Of a stretch of DNA of 64,000 nt, positions 1 to 8,476 are shown piece by piece. Position 1 is the stretch's first letter. Each line of letters starts with the position of its first letter. Under the pieces are notes generated by a model. It was not told the origin of the DNA. It did no database searches and worked only from the letters and a program-made list of their open reading frames with translations. Made by a program: the position numbers and the translations under genes. The stretch is from Paraburkholderia rhizosphaerae (GTDB taxonomy: Bacteria > Pseudomonadota > Gammaproteobacteria > Burkholderiales > Burkholderiaceae), in NCBI RefSeq assembly GCF_004366595.1, contig NZ_SORE01000004.1, positions 124,001 through 188,000 of the forward strand, given 5' to 3'.

Positions 1-569
1 CTCGATAGAACGCTCAGCATGCTGCTGCACCTCGTTGATCAAACTGATCCGCGCCGTAGCAGCCAACCTTGTCTGGCCAATACGTCATCGAATCCGGCGG
101 CTGTTAGTTATTCGCGCGGAAAAGCCCTGGCGAATTAGGTGAATACCCTCGTACTAGTATGAATAAAGAGGCATTAAAATTCGCGCCGCAAGCCTCTAAA
201 AATAACAATTTGTATCGGTAATGATTGCCCAATTTTTCGCTAATTTATGCGGCAACAATTACCTTTTTCCCGCCTTCAACAATGCGTTTCCAGCGTCATC
301 TAGCCGGATTCTGCCGCTTTTCTTACAATACCTTCATGAGCCCTCCGGGCTCTGTTGTATTCACGCATCCGGAATTCGCCGGGAGTTGAACCCGGCTATT
401 TCGCGATGCTCATCATTATTTTAATTTTTCAAGTATGGTTGACTTAAATCTATCGCAATTCAGCGGGGAAGAATTTCCAGAAAAATTGCCGTCGATTTAC
501 GTATTCTTTTATTGAGCAATTACGGCGTGTTAAAACTCGAGGCACTCATCCCCGTTCGAGGAGTCAACC
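1..569. other. AT-rich leader region upstream of manC
   Basis: No convincing gene is present. The stretch is clearly richer in A and T than the coding DNA around it, especially from about 120 to 250 and 400 to 530. It holds two short perfect hairpins, at 338-352 (GAGCCC arms, 3-base loop) and 378-396. A 67-codon reading frame inside it has no ribosome site and no recognisable domain. A long AT-rich region before an exopolysaccharide-precursor gene suggests regulated transcription, possibly silenced by an H-NS-type protein; that is inference. The gene-proximal end carries the ribosome site GAGGAG for manC. Confidence 0.6.
378..396 (-). other. Isolated tRNA/tmRNA T-arm-like hairpin
   Basis: Read on the minus strand this is a GC stem closing the 7-base loop TTCAACT, which fits the T-loop consensus TTCRANY of tRNA and tmRNA. 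The bases that follow do not end in CCA, and no matching 5-prime acceptor, D-arm or anticodon arm is visible within 80 bases. It is therefore not an intact RNA gene. It may be a decayed tRNA or tmRNA end or a chance hairpin. Confidence 0.3.
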
Positions 570-2123
570 ATGAGTGCTATCGGCACGGCGTCGAGCGCCG
601 TCCAATCCCGCCCCGCATCCGCCACGCCGCTTAACGTCAAGCTCAAGGTCCAGCCGGTGATTCTGGCTGGCGGCTCGGGCACGCGGCTATGGCCGATGTC
701 GCGCGAACAGCATCCGAAACAACTGATCGGTTTGCTGGGCGAGGACTCGTTATTGCAATCGACGACACGGCGCCTCGATGCGCTCGACGCGGGCTATCCG
801 GTCGCCGATCAGCTCGTGGTGGTATGCAACGAGGAACATCGCTTTACGACGGCCGAGCAGTTGCGCGTGGCCGGTAAGGCAAGCCGCCTGATGCTCGAGC
901 CGGTCGGCCGCGATACCGCGCCGGCGCTGACGGTTGCGGCATTGTCGGTGGCCGCGCACGATGAAGACGGCATCATGGTCGTGATGCCCGCGGATCACGC
1001 GGTCGCCGATCTCGACAGCTTTCACGCAGCAGTGGCGGCTGGTGTGCAATATGCGGCAGCCGGCCATATCGTGACGATGGGTATCGTGCCGACGCGTGCG
1101 GAAACCGGCTACGGCTATATCCGTGTCGGCGGGCCGATGCCCGCGGCAAATGGCGCGGCGAGCGGTAGCGAAGGCGAAGCGGCAGGCGGCGCGCGCCGGC
1201 TCGATCGCTTCGTCGAGAAGCCGCATGTCGAACTCGCGCAACGCTATGTCGAATCGAAGGAATACTTCTGGAATAGCGGCATCTTCATCATGCGCGCGTC
1301 GACCTGGCTAAAAGCGATCAAGCACTTCCATCCGGCGATTCACGACGCGAGCGCAGCCGCTTATGCAGCCGGCAGCGCGGACGGCGACTTCTTCCGGCTG
1401 CAGCGCGAAGCTTTTGCAAACTGCCCGTCCAATTCGATCGATTATGCGGTGATGGAGCAGCTGGGCAGCGATACGTCGACGGCAAGCGGCGTGGTCGTGC
1501 CGCTCGCGGCCGGTTGGTCCGACGTCGGTTCGTGGGACGCGATCTGGCAGATCCTGCCGAAGGACGAGGACGACAACGTCGGCCGCGGCCGCGTGATTTT
1601 CGAGGGCGCCGAAACGACGTTCGCGCATTCGGAAGGCCGGTTGATCGCGTGCGTCGGCACCCAGGATCTGGTCGTCGTCGAAACGGACGATGCGATTCTG
1701 GTCGCCGACAAGTCGCGTGTGCAGGACGTGAAGAAGGTCGTCGGCCGCATTCGCAATGAGCGCGGTACCGAGGCGACCAATCATCGCAAGGTGCACCGTC
1801 CGTGGGGCCACTATGATTCGGTCGACACCGGTGAGCGTTTCCAGGTGAAGCGCATCGTCGTGAAACCGGGCGCGCAACTGTCGCTGCAGATGCATCACCA
1901 TCGCGCCGAGCACTGGATCGTCGTGCGCGGCACTGCGTTGGTCACGCGCGGCGAAGAGCGGTTTATCGTGTCGGAAAACGAGTCCGCGTATATCCCGCTC
2001 GGCGTCACGCACCGTCTCGAGAATCCGGGCAAGATGCCGCTTGAAATTATCGAGGTGCAGTCAGGTTCGTATCTCGGCGAAGACGATATCGTTCGCTTCG
2101 ACGATACATACGGCCGTCGTTGA
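570..2123 (+). CDS. manC: Mannose-1-phosphate guanylyltransferase / mannose-6-phosphate isomerase
   Basis: Bifunctional type II enzyme (517 aa) that makes GDP-mannose from mannose-1-phosphate and GTP and can also interconvert fructose-6-P and mannose-6-P, feeding capsule, exopolysaccharide or O-antigen synthesis in the cytoplasm. The nucleotidyltransferase signature GGSGTRLWPMSRE is at residues 34-46 and a substrate motif FVEKP lies near residue 215. The C-terminal cupin isomerase domain carries QMHHHRAEHW near residue 440. The first 27 residues are an Ala/Ser-rich extension before the conserved core. The start is supported by GAGGAG seven bases upstream. It stands alone here with its own terminator, so the polymer it serves cannot be deduced from the window. 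Confidence 0.95.
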   Translation: MSAIGTASSAVQSRPASATPLNVKLKVQPVILAGGSGTRLWPMSREQHPKQLIGLLGEDSLLQSTTRRLDALDAGYPVADQLVVVCNEEHRFTTAEQLRVAGKASRLMLEPVGRDTAPALTVAALSVAAHDEDGIMVVMPADHAVADLDSFHAAVAAGVQYAAAGHIVTMGIVPTRAETGYGYIRVGGPMPAANGAASGSEGEAAGGARRLDRFVEKPHVELAQRYVESKEYFWNSGIFIMRASTWLKAIKHFHPAIHDASAAAYAAGSADGDFFRLQREAFANCPSNSIDYAVMEQLGSDTSTASGVVVPLAAGWSDVGSWDAIWQILPKDEDDNVGRGRVIFEGAETTFAHSEGRLIACVGTQDLVVVETDDAILVADKSRVQDVKKVVGRIRNERGTEATNHRKVHRPWGHYDSVDTGERFQVKRIVVKPGAQLSLQMHHHRAEHWIVVRGTALVTRGEERFIVSENESAYIPLGVTHRLENPGKMPLEIIEVQSGSYLGEDDIVRFDDTYGRR

Positions 2124-2146
2124 ACGGCAGCCGTTGAATGATGAGG

Positions 2147-2180
2147 ACACCGGCGGCGCTACGCGCCGCCGGTGTTTTTT
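2147..2180 (+). terminator. Rho-independent terminator of manC
   Basis: A perfect 13-bp stem (arms 2147-2159 and 2163-2175) with a 3-base loop is followed by a run of T. It begins 24 bases after the manC stop codon. Confidence 0.9.
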
Positions 2181-2336
2181 GCGCGATCGTCGCGTGATCG
2201 TTGGACGTCGGTGTCCGGCGTCCGCCACCCGTTCAGGTTCAACCGTTTCGCGTTGCCTACGTGTTTAGCGGTGCATTCGTTGCATCGAATGCGTTCAAAC
2301 CGCGCCGCGGTCCGGAAGGACCTGCGGCGCGTATTC

Positions 2337-2366
2337 TTCACCGCGCTTCACCGCGCTTCACCGCGG
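2337..2366. repeat. Three tandem 10-bp units
   Basis: Three head-to-tail copies of TTCACCGCGC, the last ending in G, lie between the manC terminator and the 3-prime end of the next gene. No function is evident. The rest of 2181-2457 holds no gene. Confidence 0.8.
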
Positions 2367-2457
2367 CCCTTCTGCCGCGGTTTGCTCACCCGTGATTTGC
2401 AGCAGTCGCGCCGGCGGTTCGTATTCGGCGAATCGGCGCGTGCTCAAGCGTACGCGT

Positions 2458-3840
2458 TTAGCGCACGTGCGAAAGGAATTTGCGCGTCGGCGGGAAACGG
2501 TCCGTCGTCTTGTCGGCGGCGGCGCTGCTTTCGCTCGGATAGCGGCGCAATTGCAGACGGTGTGCATTCGTATGCTGCGGGTACGACGACGTGGCCGACG
2601 ATGGCGTGGCGCCATTGCCATTGCGGTTGACCGCGCCCGGCACCGCGCTCTTCGCCGCGGCCGACTCCGGCATCGGACGCGTAACTGGCGCCGCGCCGGC
2701 CGCTTGCGATGCAGCCGGCGCGCCCGCATAAGCCGGCAGCTGCCGTTGCGCAGCGTGTGTCTGCTGCACGGGTGCCGCGGCCGCATGCGGCACGACGCGC
2801 GTGCGCTCCGCCACGGCCGCACCATCGCGCTGCTGGCCGGTCGCATGAGCGGCCGTCACGCCGGCTTCGCGATCGATCCATTCGGTCGCCCATGCGAGCG
2901 CAAAGCGCCGCGCCGCTTCCGCATCGTCGAAACGCGGGCCGATCAGGCCGGAACGCTCGATGCGCCGCCCGTCCCGCATGATCTCCGCCCACGCGCGATA
3001 CATCGTGCTCGCGACCTGCTCCGCCGCCGCGTAGATCACATAACCGCGCTCGTCGGAAAACTGCGCGCCACCGGGCATCGCAAGATTCATCCATAGCGGC
3101 GCGTGAAATTCGTCCTGTTGATGCAGGCCCTCCGGCGCGCTGACGCTGTCTGATGCGTCGTCTTGCGCGAGCGCGGCGCCATGTTGATGACCGTCGTACA
3201 GTGCGCTGTATTCGTCATCGCTTGCATCCGCTTGCCGATGCGCATGGGCGACGCTCAGCGACTTCGCTTCACGCGACTCGGCTTCGGCACTGCTGCCGAC
3301 GAAATCGGCGTGTGCGGACGGCACGATTTCATTCGTGAGCGACGCTTCGTCGACTGCGCCTGCCAGTTGCCGCGTGATGTCGGCGATCGCGCCGAGCGGA
3401 CGCCAGCCGTTCGTGACACCCGGGGTGCCCGACGCGGTCTGCCACGACTCGGGGCTCTTCCAGAACACGCCACGCACTGCGTCGTCGCGCGGCCTCACCG
3501 GCTGTTCGGCCTCGGGCGCAGGCTTCACTGCGACCGGCGGCGTGGGCTCGGGAATATACGCGAACGTGCGACCCGTCTCGGACAGCAGACGAACCATTTC
3601 AAGCAGCGTGCCGTTGGCTTGCCATTCTTCGAAACGGCGACGGCATGTTGGGCCCGACGGGTAGCGTCCAGGCAGCTTCGACCACGGTTCGCCGGTGGTC
3701 ATGATCCACAACACGGCATTGGCGACAATGCGTGGTTCGGCGCGCGGCCGTCCACGGCGATTCAAGCGGACGGCTGGCTCATCGGAAACGAGCGCGGATA
3801 GCCGTGCCCATTCGTCATTGCTTAGCTCATCGAAAAACAT
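2458..3840 (-). CDS. Transposase-derived protein: DUF4096-type head, unknown C-terminal domain
   Basis: Protein of 460 aa. Residues 1-80 (MFFDELSNDEWARLSALV, then GEPWSKLPGRYPSG and CRRRFEEW) resemble the N-terminal helix-turn-helix domain of IS5-type transposases (DUF4096). The DDE catalytic domain is absent. Residues 85-210 are a low-complexity Pro/Ala/Glu linker. A second compact region at about 215-310 (starting HAPLWMNLAMPGG) looks folded and is followed by an Ala/Gln-rich tail. ATG at 3840 was chosen because GGAG lies at the right distance; a GTG 12 bases upstream lacks a ribosome site. Codon use and GC match the chromosome and no inverted repeats are visible, so this looks domesticated rather than mobile. 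A DNA-binding or regulatory role is inference. Confidence 0.7.
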   Translation of the reverse strand: MFFDELSNDEWARLSALVSDEPAVRLNRRGRPRAEPRIVANAVLWIMTTGEPWSKLPGRYPSGPTCRRRFEEWQANGTLLEMVRLLSETGRTFAYIPEPTPPVAVKPAPEAEQPVRPRDDAVRGVFWKSPESWQTASGTPGVTNGWRPLGAIADITRQLAGAVDEASLTNEIVPSAHADFVGSSAEAESREAKSLSVAHAHRQADASDDEYSALYDGHQHGAALAQDDASDSVSAPEGLHQQDEFHAPLWMNLAMPGGAQFSDERGYVIYAAAEQVASTMYRAWAEIMRDGRRIERSGLIGPRFDDAEAARRFALAWATEWIDREAGVTAAHATGQQRDGAAVAERTRVVPHAAAAPVQQTHAAQRQLPAYAGAPAASQAAGAAPVTRPMPESAAAKSAVPGAVNRNGNGATPSSATSSYPQHTNAHRLQLRRYPSESSAAADKTTDRFPPTRKFLSHVR

Positions 3841-4363
3841 GCATTTCTCCACGCGGGCCAGGCCAGGCCGCGGTTTGGGCAGTCACGAACTTCTTGTGGT
3901 TCGTGTGGGCGCCCCCGGTTGCACAATATGTTTTCCGTTTCGGCGGCATTGCGAAGAAACCGCACGACGTCGCACAGCGTCAGTGCGTGTTTTCCCAATT
4001 AGCGCGCACGAAACGTGGTCTCACTCATGCATGGGAGAATTTGTGCACGAAGCATACCATTACCAGGGTTTGCTTGAATGTGATGCGGCCAAGTGTTACG
4101 GATAGAAACAAACTTGTCCTGTTTGCAGGATTGTTTTGGTCCCGTTTGTCACATATCCGTCGTGCATTCTGTTGCAGCGAACCTGCGCTTCGCCGTCGCT
4201 TGACGCATCCTCATCGTCTTTTGCGATTCGCTTATGCAAAGCGGGCCGCGATCTGCCGCACAACCCACTTTGCAACCCACTCCACGCGCAGGCGTTGCGT
4301 GATTCATACGCTGTCGCTCGCGCAAATAACGTATCGCCGTGCGTCGCTATCGAAAGAAGGTTT
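3841..4363. other. Intergenic region without a gene
   Basis: This is the upstream region of the transposase-derived gene and lies downstream of the YciI gene on the same strand. Reading frames here lack ribosome sites and coding bias. The middle part (about 4050-4160) is less GC-rich and is the likeliest place for the promoter, but I could not pick out convincing hexamers. Confidence 0.5.
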
Positions 4364-4660
4364 TTAGCGCACCGGTGCGGCCGCCTGATCGCCGACTACG
4401 GTTCGCCACGGACGCACGCGCCATCGCTTGACGAGCCCCGAGCGCACGTACGGATCGGCTTTCGCGAACGCCTCAGCCGCGTGCGGCGACTCGCCGCTAA
4501 AGAGCAGCACCGCAACGTCGACCGGGTCTTCGAGCGCGCCAGCCAGTTGCAGTTCGCCGCGCGCGGCTGCTTCCCACGCGAGCTTCACATGCACGGCGCG
4601 AAACTCGCCGCGCCGTTCGAGATAGTCGTCCGCGAGGTCATACATCAACAGATAGTGCAT
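4364..4660 (-). CDS. YciI-family protein
   Basis: Small ferredoxin-like alpha/beta protein of 98 aa. It starts MHYLLMYDLADDYLERR, with later segments HVKLAWEAAARGELQLAG and DPYVRSGLV typical of the YciI family (dimeric alpha/beta barrel). The ATG at 4660 is fixed by GGAGGATC eight bases upstream; a frame extending 42 bases further has no ribosome site. Family members are mostly uncharacterised, and some act as small hydrolases or dehalogenase-like enzymes through a conserved His-Asp pair. No operon partner is evident. Confidence 0.85.
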   Translation of the reverse strand: MHYLLMYDLADDYLERRGEFRAVHVKLAWEAAARGELQLAGALEDPVDVAVLLFSGESPHAAEAFAKADPYVRSGLVKRWRVRPWRTVVGDQAAAPVR

Positions 4661-4778
4661 CGTGATCCTCCATGTTTGACAAGCGATGACAGGAACCCGC
4701 ACAGGCGACGTTAGCAGCGCCGTTACGGATCGCGAAAAGACACGCGATCCGCGTTCGCCGCAAGCGTCGCGGGTTTCA

Positions 4779-4838
4779 CTGTGCGTGGTGCTCTGCGTGG
4801 TGCTCTGCGTGTTGCTCTACGTCATGCTTTCCGTGACG
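4779..4838. repeat. Degenerate 12-bp tandem repeat, about five units
   Basis: Five head-to-tail 12-base units close to CTCTGCGTGGTG, decaying toward the right end. In one plus-strand frame they would read as a Leu-Cys-Val-Val repeat, but that frame has no ribosome site or other coding support. The rest of 4661-5013 is non-coding apart from the ribosome site of the next gene. Confidence 0.75.
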
Positions 4839-5013
4839 TTTGACCGATACCCAGGGAAACACCTGCCCTGCCGGCGCGCATAACCGTCAACCATCGCTCC
4901 CATTGGCCCGTTCTGACAATTACCATTCAGTACGATGGTGCTGCAGACGGGCCGGATGCGTTGGCCCCGGATCGAATAACGACGAATAACGCTAACCACC
5001 GATGGAGTGTCCC

Positions 5014-5310
5014 ATGAAGATCCAATCCGCAATTGCCGCTCTCGTGCTCGGCGGACTGCTCGCGGCGCCGGCTTTCGCCGGGAACAGCCAGCAGAGCAAA
5101 ATGACCGCTTGCAACAAGCAGGCTGGCGACAAGAAAGGCGATGAACGCAAGGCGTTCATGAAGGACTGTCTGTCCGCCTCGTCGGCGATGGCCGCATCCG
5201 CACCGATGACGCAGCAGGAGAAGATGAAGGCGTGCAACGTGCAAGCGGGCGACAAGAAAGGCGACGAGCGCAAGGCGTTCATGAAGACCTGCCTGAGCAA
5301 CAAGGGTTAA
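5014..5310 (+). CDS. PsiF-repeat periplasmic protein
   Basis: Exported protein of 98 aa. A signal peptide (MKIQSAIAALVLGG, cleavage after AFA near residue 22) is followed by two nearly identical PsiF repeats of about 26 residues. Each repeat has the pattern CN, QAGDKKGDERKAFMK, C, so two cysteines per repeat could form disulphides. PsiF is phosphate-starvation inducible in E. coli but its function is unknown. The ATG at 5014 is preceded by GGAG at normal spacing; the ATG 12 bases upstream is not. The repeats are separated by an Ala/Ser/Met-rich linker. No Pho box was recognised upstream. Confidence 0.9.
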   Translation: MKIQSAIAALVLGGLLAAPAFAGNSQQSKMTACNKQAGDKKGDERKAFMKDCLSASSAMAASAPMTQQEKMKACNVQAGDKKGDERKAFMKTCLSNKG

Positions 5311-5331
5311 ACCGTTTGCGCCTGTTTGAAC

Positions 5332-5360
5332 GCAGCCGGGTCGCGCTGGCACCCGGCTGC
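5332..5360 (+). terminator. Probable terminator of the PsiF-repeat gene
   Basis: A 10-bp stem (GCAGCCGGGT with its complement) and 9-base loop lie 21 bases after the stop codon. No clear T run follows, so it may be a weak or Rho-assisted terminator. Confidence 0.5.
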
Positions 5361-5758
5361 GGGTGTTCGACAGTAGTGTCTGTCGAGTGCATCCTGCTAC
5401 CTGCCTGATTGCGCTGCGTATGCATCAGGAGTTTGCCGCATCGGCCATGACCGCATCGGCATCGGTGTTTGCGTGACCGGCATCGGCATCGATGCGGTTC
5501 GATCGCGTCGCATCGCCGATGGCGCACGCGATCTGATGCTCGTTGCGTGATCAAGCATTTTTCCCACTCTTTGATAACGCGCGACGCTCTCGCCGCAGAC
5601 CGCGGCTATTCGTTCTCGTATCCCGCGAGTTGCGCCTGCACCGTTTTCTTCTATGATGGCGGCACAGACGGCCCCATCGCGCCATACAAAGACAATCGCC
5701 AAACCACCAAGGGCCGCCCGCTTGTCGTTGATGCCAAAGCGCATGCACGGAGGCAGGA
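5361..5758. other. Intergenic region with CATCGGCATCG-type repeats
   Basis: No gene is recognisable. Between about 5436 and 5525 the words GCATCGG and its complement recur several times in both orientations, giving overlapping short dyads. Function is unknown. The right end carries the AGGAGG-like ribosome site of the next gene. Confidence 0.5.
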
Positions 5759-6238
5759 ATGGTTGGGAGACACAAGAATCGCTGGCTGCGCCGGTGGCTC
5801 GTCGCGATCGTTTTCTGGTCGGTGCCGGTCGGCATCGTCGCGGTGCGCGAGATTCAGGAGGAAATGGCCTATAACACGGTCGACCTGAACAACGCGCTGA
5901 CGAGCTGGCAGTTCACGGATGCGCAGCGCGCCGCCGGCGCGCCGGCCCGTTGCCACGGCACGCCCGACGATGCGCGCGCCGCGCGTTGTCCGGCCGACGT
6001 GCTTGCCGCGAATGCGCCGCGCCAGCAGGAAGCCATCGACGAATACAACCTGCGCCGCAAAACCCTCGCGTCTTATCTGTGGCATGCGTTCGTCGGCTAC
6101 TGGGTGGTGCCGGCGGCGACGCTGTTCGTGATCGGCACGCTGATCGGCGGCATCCGGCGCGCGCTGCGCCGGCCGCCCGTGCAACACACCGCCCCGGATT
6201 CCGCGCAAGGTCCGGCGAAGCACCAGGCGCATCACTGA
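5759..6238 (+). CDS. Small membrane protein with two transmembrane helices, unknown function
   Basis: 159 aa. One hydrophobic helix lies near residues 12-30 after a basic start (VGRHKNRWLRRWLV), and a second near 115-135 (VVPAATLFVIGTLIGG) is followed by a basic tail. The intervening 80 residues probably face the periplasm and contain two cysteines (RCHG and ARCP) that could pair. I recognise no family. The start is supported by GGAGG upstream. Coding bias is typical of the chromosome. The neighbours give no functional hint. Confidence 0.7.
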   Translation: MVGRHKNRWLRRWLVAIVFWSVPVGIVAVREIQEEMAYNTVDLNNALTSWQFTDAQRAAGAPARCHGTPDDARAARCPADVLAANAPRQQEAIDEYNLRRKTLASYLWHAFVGYWVVPAATLFVIGTLIGGIRRALRRPPVQHTAPDSAQGPAKHQAHH

Positions 6239-6529
6239 CGCGGCGGCCGAAACATCACAACCTCGCGCATCCGCTGGCCTGACTGATGCGTGACCGCAAC
6301 ACTTTCAGCAGCATTTCAACGCGCGGTGCCGCACGGTGCGCAACCAGTAAAAGCGACCGTTTCACGAATGCCCGAGGCCGGCTCTATCGTCAGCGGAAAG
6401 TGCGTGCCGCGAGAGCCGCGCGGCGCGCGAATCTTTGCGAAGTCGCGCGTTCGCGTGGCGCATGCGCGCGGGTCAGATTTACCCGCATATCGCGCGAACC
6501 GCCGGGAAAGGCCCATCACACAAGGCGCT

Positions 6530-6591
6530 GCGGGTTGCCGGTAAAAGGCTCTCTTTGTGCATCCGTGTGTTATAACTAAACGGCAACCCGC
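6530..6591. repeat. 11-bp inverted repeat around the likely promoter of the SYLF gene
   Basis: GCGGGTTGCCG at 6530-6540 is perfectly complementary to 6581-6591, with 40 bases between. The spacer holds TATAAC near 6571, a possible -10 element. The arms could form a long-range hairpin or a paired operator. The rest of the gap 6239-6634 contains no supportable gene. Confidence 0.5.
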
Positions 6592-6634
6592 GTGACCTGA
6601 GGCTGCATCCCCGGAACCACGATGGAGAAAAACG

Positions 6635-7222
6635 ATGCAAAGACGAAACTTCATTCTAAAAAGTAGCGCTGCGCTCGCTTTCGGAAGTCTTGCACTGGCA
6701 GGCTGCACCACCACCGGGAAGTCTGGAGAATCCGCCGCCACCGACATGTCGAAGCGGCAATCGATCGACGCATCTGTCGACGGCACGATGTCGCGGCTCT
6801 TCAGTACGGTTCCCGGTTCACGCGAACTGGTCGGAAAAGCACGCGGCGTGCTGGTGTTCCCGTCGGTGATTCAAGTGGGATTTGTGATTGGCGGCCAGTA
6901 CGGCGAAGGTGCGTTGCGTGTCGGCGGCACGTCGGTCGGGTACTACAGCACCGTGTCGGGCTCGTTCGGTCTTCAGGCGGGTGCGCAATCGAAGGCGCTG
7001 ATTTTCCTGTTCATGACGCAGGACGCACTCGACAAGTTCCGCGCCGCCGATGGCTGGTCAGTCGGCGCCGATGCGTCGGTCGCGCTGGTGAAGATCGGCG
7101 CGAACGGTGTGGTCGACACGACGACAGCGACCTCGCCGGTCGAAGTGTTCGTGCTGACCAATGCCGGCTTGATGGCCGATGTGTCGCTCGCCGGCACGAA
7201 GGTCACGCGGCTGAAGATCTAA
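6635..7222 (+). CDS. SYLF-domain (Ysc84-like) lipoprotein
   Basis: Lipoprotein of 195 aa. A lipoprotein signal ends in the lipobox LALAGC (Cys24), so it should be anchored in the inner or outer membrane. From about residue 55 to the end it matches the SYLF/Ysc84 lipid-binding domain, with GVLVFPSVIQVGFVIGG and GSFGLQAGAQSKALIFLF. Bacterial homologues are common in proteobacteria and are thought to bind lipid. The start is fixed by GGAG ten bases before the ATG. The gene is monocistronic with its own terminator. Confidence 0.9.
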   Translation: MQRRNFILKSSAALAFGSLALAGCTTTGKSGESAATDMSKRQSIDASVDGTMSRLFSTVPGSRELVGKARGVLVFPSVIQVGFVIGGQYGEGALRVGGTSVGYYSTVSGSFGLQAGAQSKALIFLFMTQDALDKFRAADGWSVGADASVALVKIGANGVVDTTTATSPVEVFVLTNAGLMADVSLAGTKVTRLKI

Positions 7223-7251
7223 ACGCTCGGCACCGCACTCGCTACACGCAG

Positions 7252-7291
7252 CCTCACGTCGCCATGGACGTGAGGCTTGTGGCTGCTTTTT
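7252..7291 (+). terminator. Terminator of the SYLF lipoprotein gene
   Basis: A 9-bp stem (CCTCACGTC with its complement) and 6-base loop are followed about ten bases later by a run of five T. It starts 30 bases after the stop codon. Confidence 0.7.
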
Positions 7292-7309
7292 GTTTGCCTT
7301 CCTGATTGC

Positions 7310-7345
7310 CGTTTGTCCGGCCGTTTGTCCGGCCGCTTGTCCATT
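7310..7345. repeat. Three 12-bp units
   Basis: CGTTTGTCCGGC occurs twice in tandem, followed by a third decayed copy. It lies in the convergent gap between the SYLF and glycosyltransferase genes. Confidence 0.75.
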
Positions 7346-7402
7346 CGCCGGGGCCCGGTTACCTGCGGCAGGTACCCCGCGTAGCACCCATCAAACGCTC
7401 GC

Positions 7403-8476
7403 TCACGAAGTACTGGTCGATGCATCGACCACCTTGAAACGCGAGCGTTTTTGCGCCCGGATCACCGACTGATACGCTTCGACATATTGGCTCGCCATCC
7501 GGTGCGACGTGAAGCGTTCTTCAAAGCGCTGCCGCACGCGCGCGCGCGGCAGGCTATGCAGACGGTTTACCGCCGCGACCGCACCGATCTCGTCTTCGAC
7601 GATAAACCCCGATATGCCGTCATCCAGCACCTCGGGCACCGCGCCGCGATTGAACGCGATTACCGGCGTGCCGCATGCCATCGCTTCGATCATCACGAGG
7701 CCGAACGGCTCCGGCCAGTCGATCGGGAACAGCAACGCATGCGCGCCGGACAGAAACCCGGCTTTCTGGTCGTCGGCAATTTCCCCGATGTATTCGACAT
7801 ACGGCAGGTCGAACAGCGGCCGGATATCGCGCTCGAAATAATCGCGGTCGGCCGCGTCGACTTTCGCCGCGATACGGATGCGCATGCCGCAGCGGCCAGC
7901 AATGCGAATCGCCGTGTCGACGCGTTTCTCCGGCGAAATACGGCCCAGAAACGCGAGGTACTTCTGTTCGACCGGCTGCGGCATATACAGCGTTTCGGGT
8001 AGCCCGTGATAAACCGTCGTGAGCCAGCGCGCCTGCGGCAACGGCTGGCGTTGCGAATTCGAAATCGAAATGACCGGCGCGGTATTGAACGTGTCGAAGA
8101 CCGGCTGCTGCTCCGGCAGGTCGAGACGGCCATGCAGCGTCGTCACGAACGGCGTTTCCTGACGCTTGAACACCGAGAACGAGTAGTAATCCATATGGAA
8201 ATGCAGCACGTCGAACTGGTCGGCCTGGCGGCGCACGATCTCCATCAGCAGCATATGCGGCGCGATGCGGTCGCGAATGCCGGGATCGAGGCGCAGTGCA
8301 CGCGGCCACACCGCTTCGAGCTTCGCGCTCGTGACTGAATCGCCGCTGGCGAACAATGTCACGTCGTGGCCGAGGTCGACCAGCGCCTCGGTGATGTACG
8401 ACACGACGCGCTCCGTGCCGCCATAGAGCTTCGGCGGTACCGATTCGGTCAAAGGGGCGATCTGCGCAATTCTCAT
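7403..8476 (-). CDS. Family 4 glycosyltransferase
   Basis: Predicted GT-B retaining glycosyltransferase of 357 aa. The N-terminal Rossmann half opens MRIAQIAPLTESVPP, with the acceptor-side motif KLYGGTERV at residues 16-24. The C-terminal half carries LGRISPEKRVD near residue 180 and the nucleotide-sugar motif EPFGLVMIEAMACGTPV near residue 265 (EX7E). The ATG at 8476 is preceded by GGAGACG; a 39-codon upstream extension lacks support. Donor and acceptor cannot be read from the sequence. Its position beyond otsA suggests a role in glucan, trehalose-related or envelope sugar metabolism, but the 359-base gap to the preceding gene argues for its own promoter. Confidence 0.88.
   Translation of the reverse strand: MRIAQIAPLTESVPPKLYGGTERVVSYITEALVDLGHDVTLFASGDSVTSAKLEAVWPRALRLDPGIRDRIAPHMLLMEIVRRQADQFDVLHFHMDYYSFSVFKRQETPFVTTLHGRLDLPEQQPVFDTFNTAPVISISNSQRQPLPQARWLTTVYHGLPETLYMPQPVEQKYLAFLGRISPEKRVDTAIRIAGRCGMRIRIAAKVDAADRDYFERDIRPLFDLPYVEYIGEIADDQKAGFLSGAHALLFPIDWPEPFGLVMIEAMACGTPVIAFNRGAVPEVLDDGISGFIVEDEIGAVAAVNRLHSLPRARVRQRFEERFTSHRMASQYVEAYQSVIRAQKRSRFKVVDASTSTS

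Noticed and set aside
221..424. 67-codon frame in the manC leader
   Set aside because: No ribosome site, AT-rich, unrelated to any domain I recognise.
4686..4883. 65-codon frame with Leu-Cys-Val-Val repeats
   Set aside because: It is the translation of a degenerate 12-bp repeat with no ribosome site; looks like a membrane peptide only by chance.
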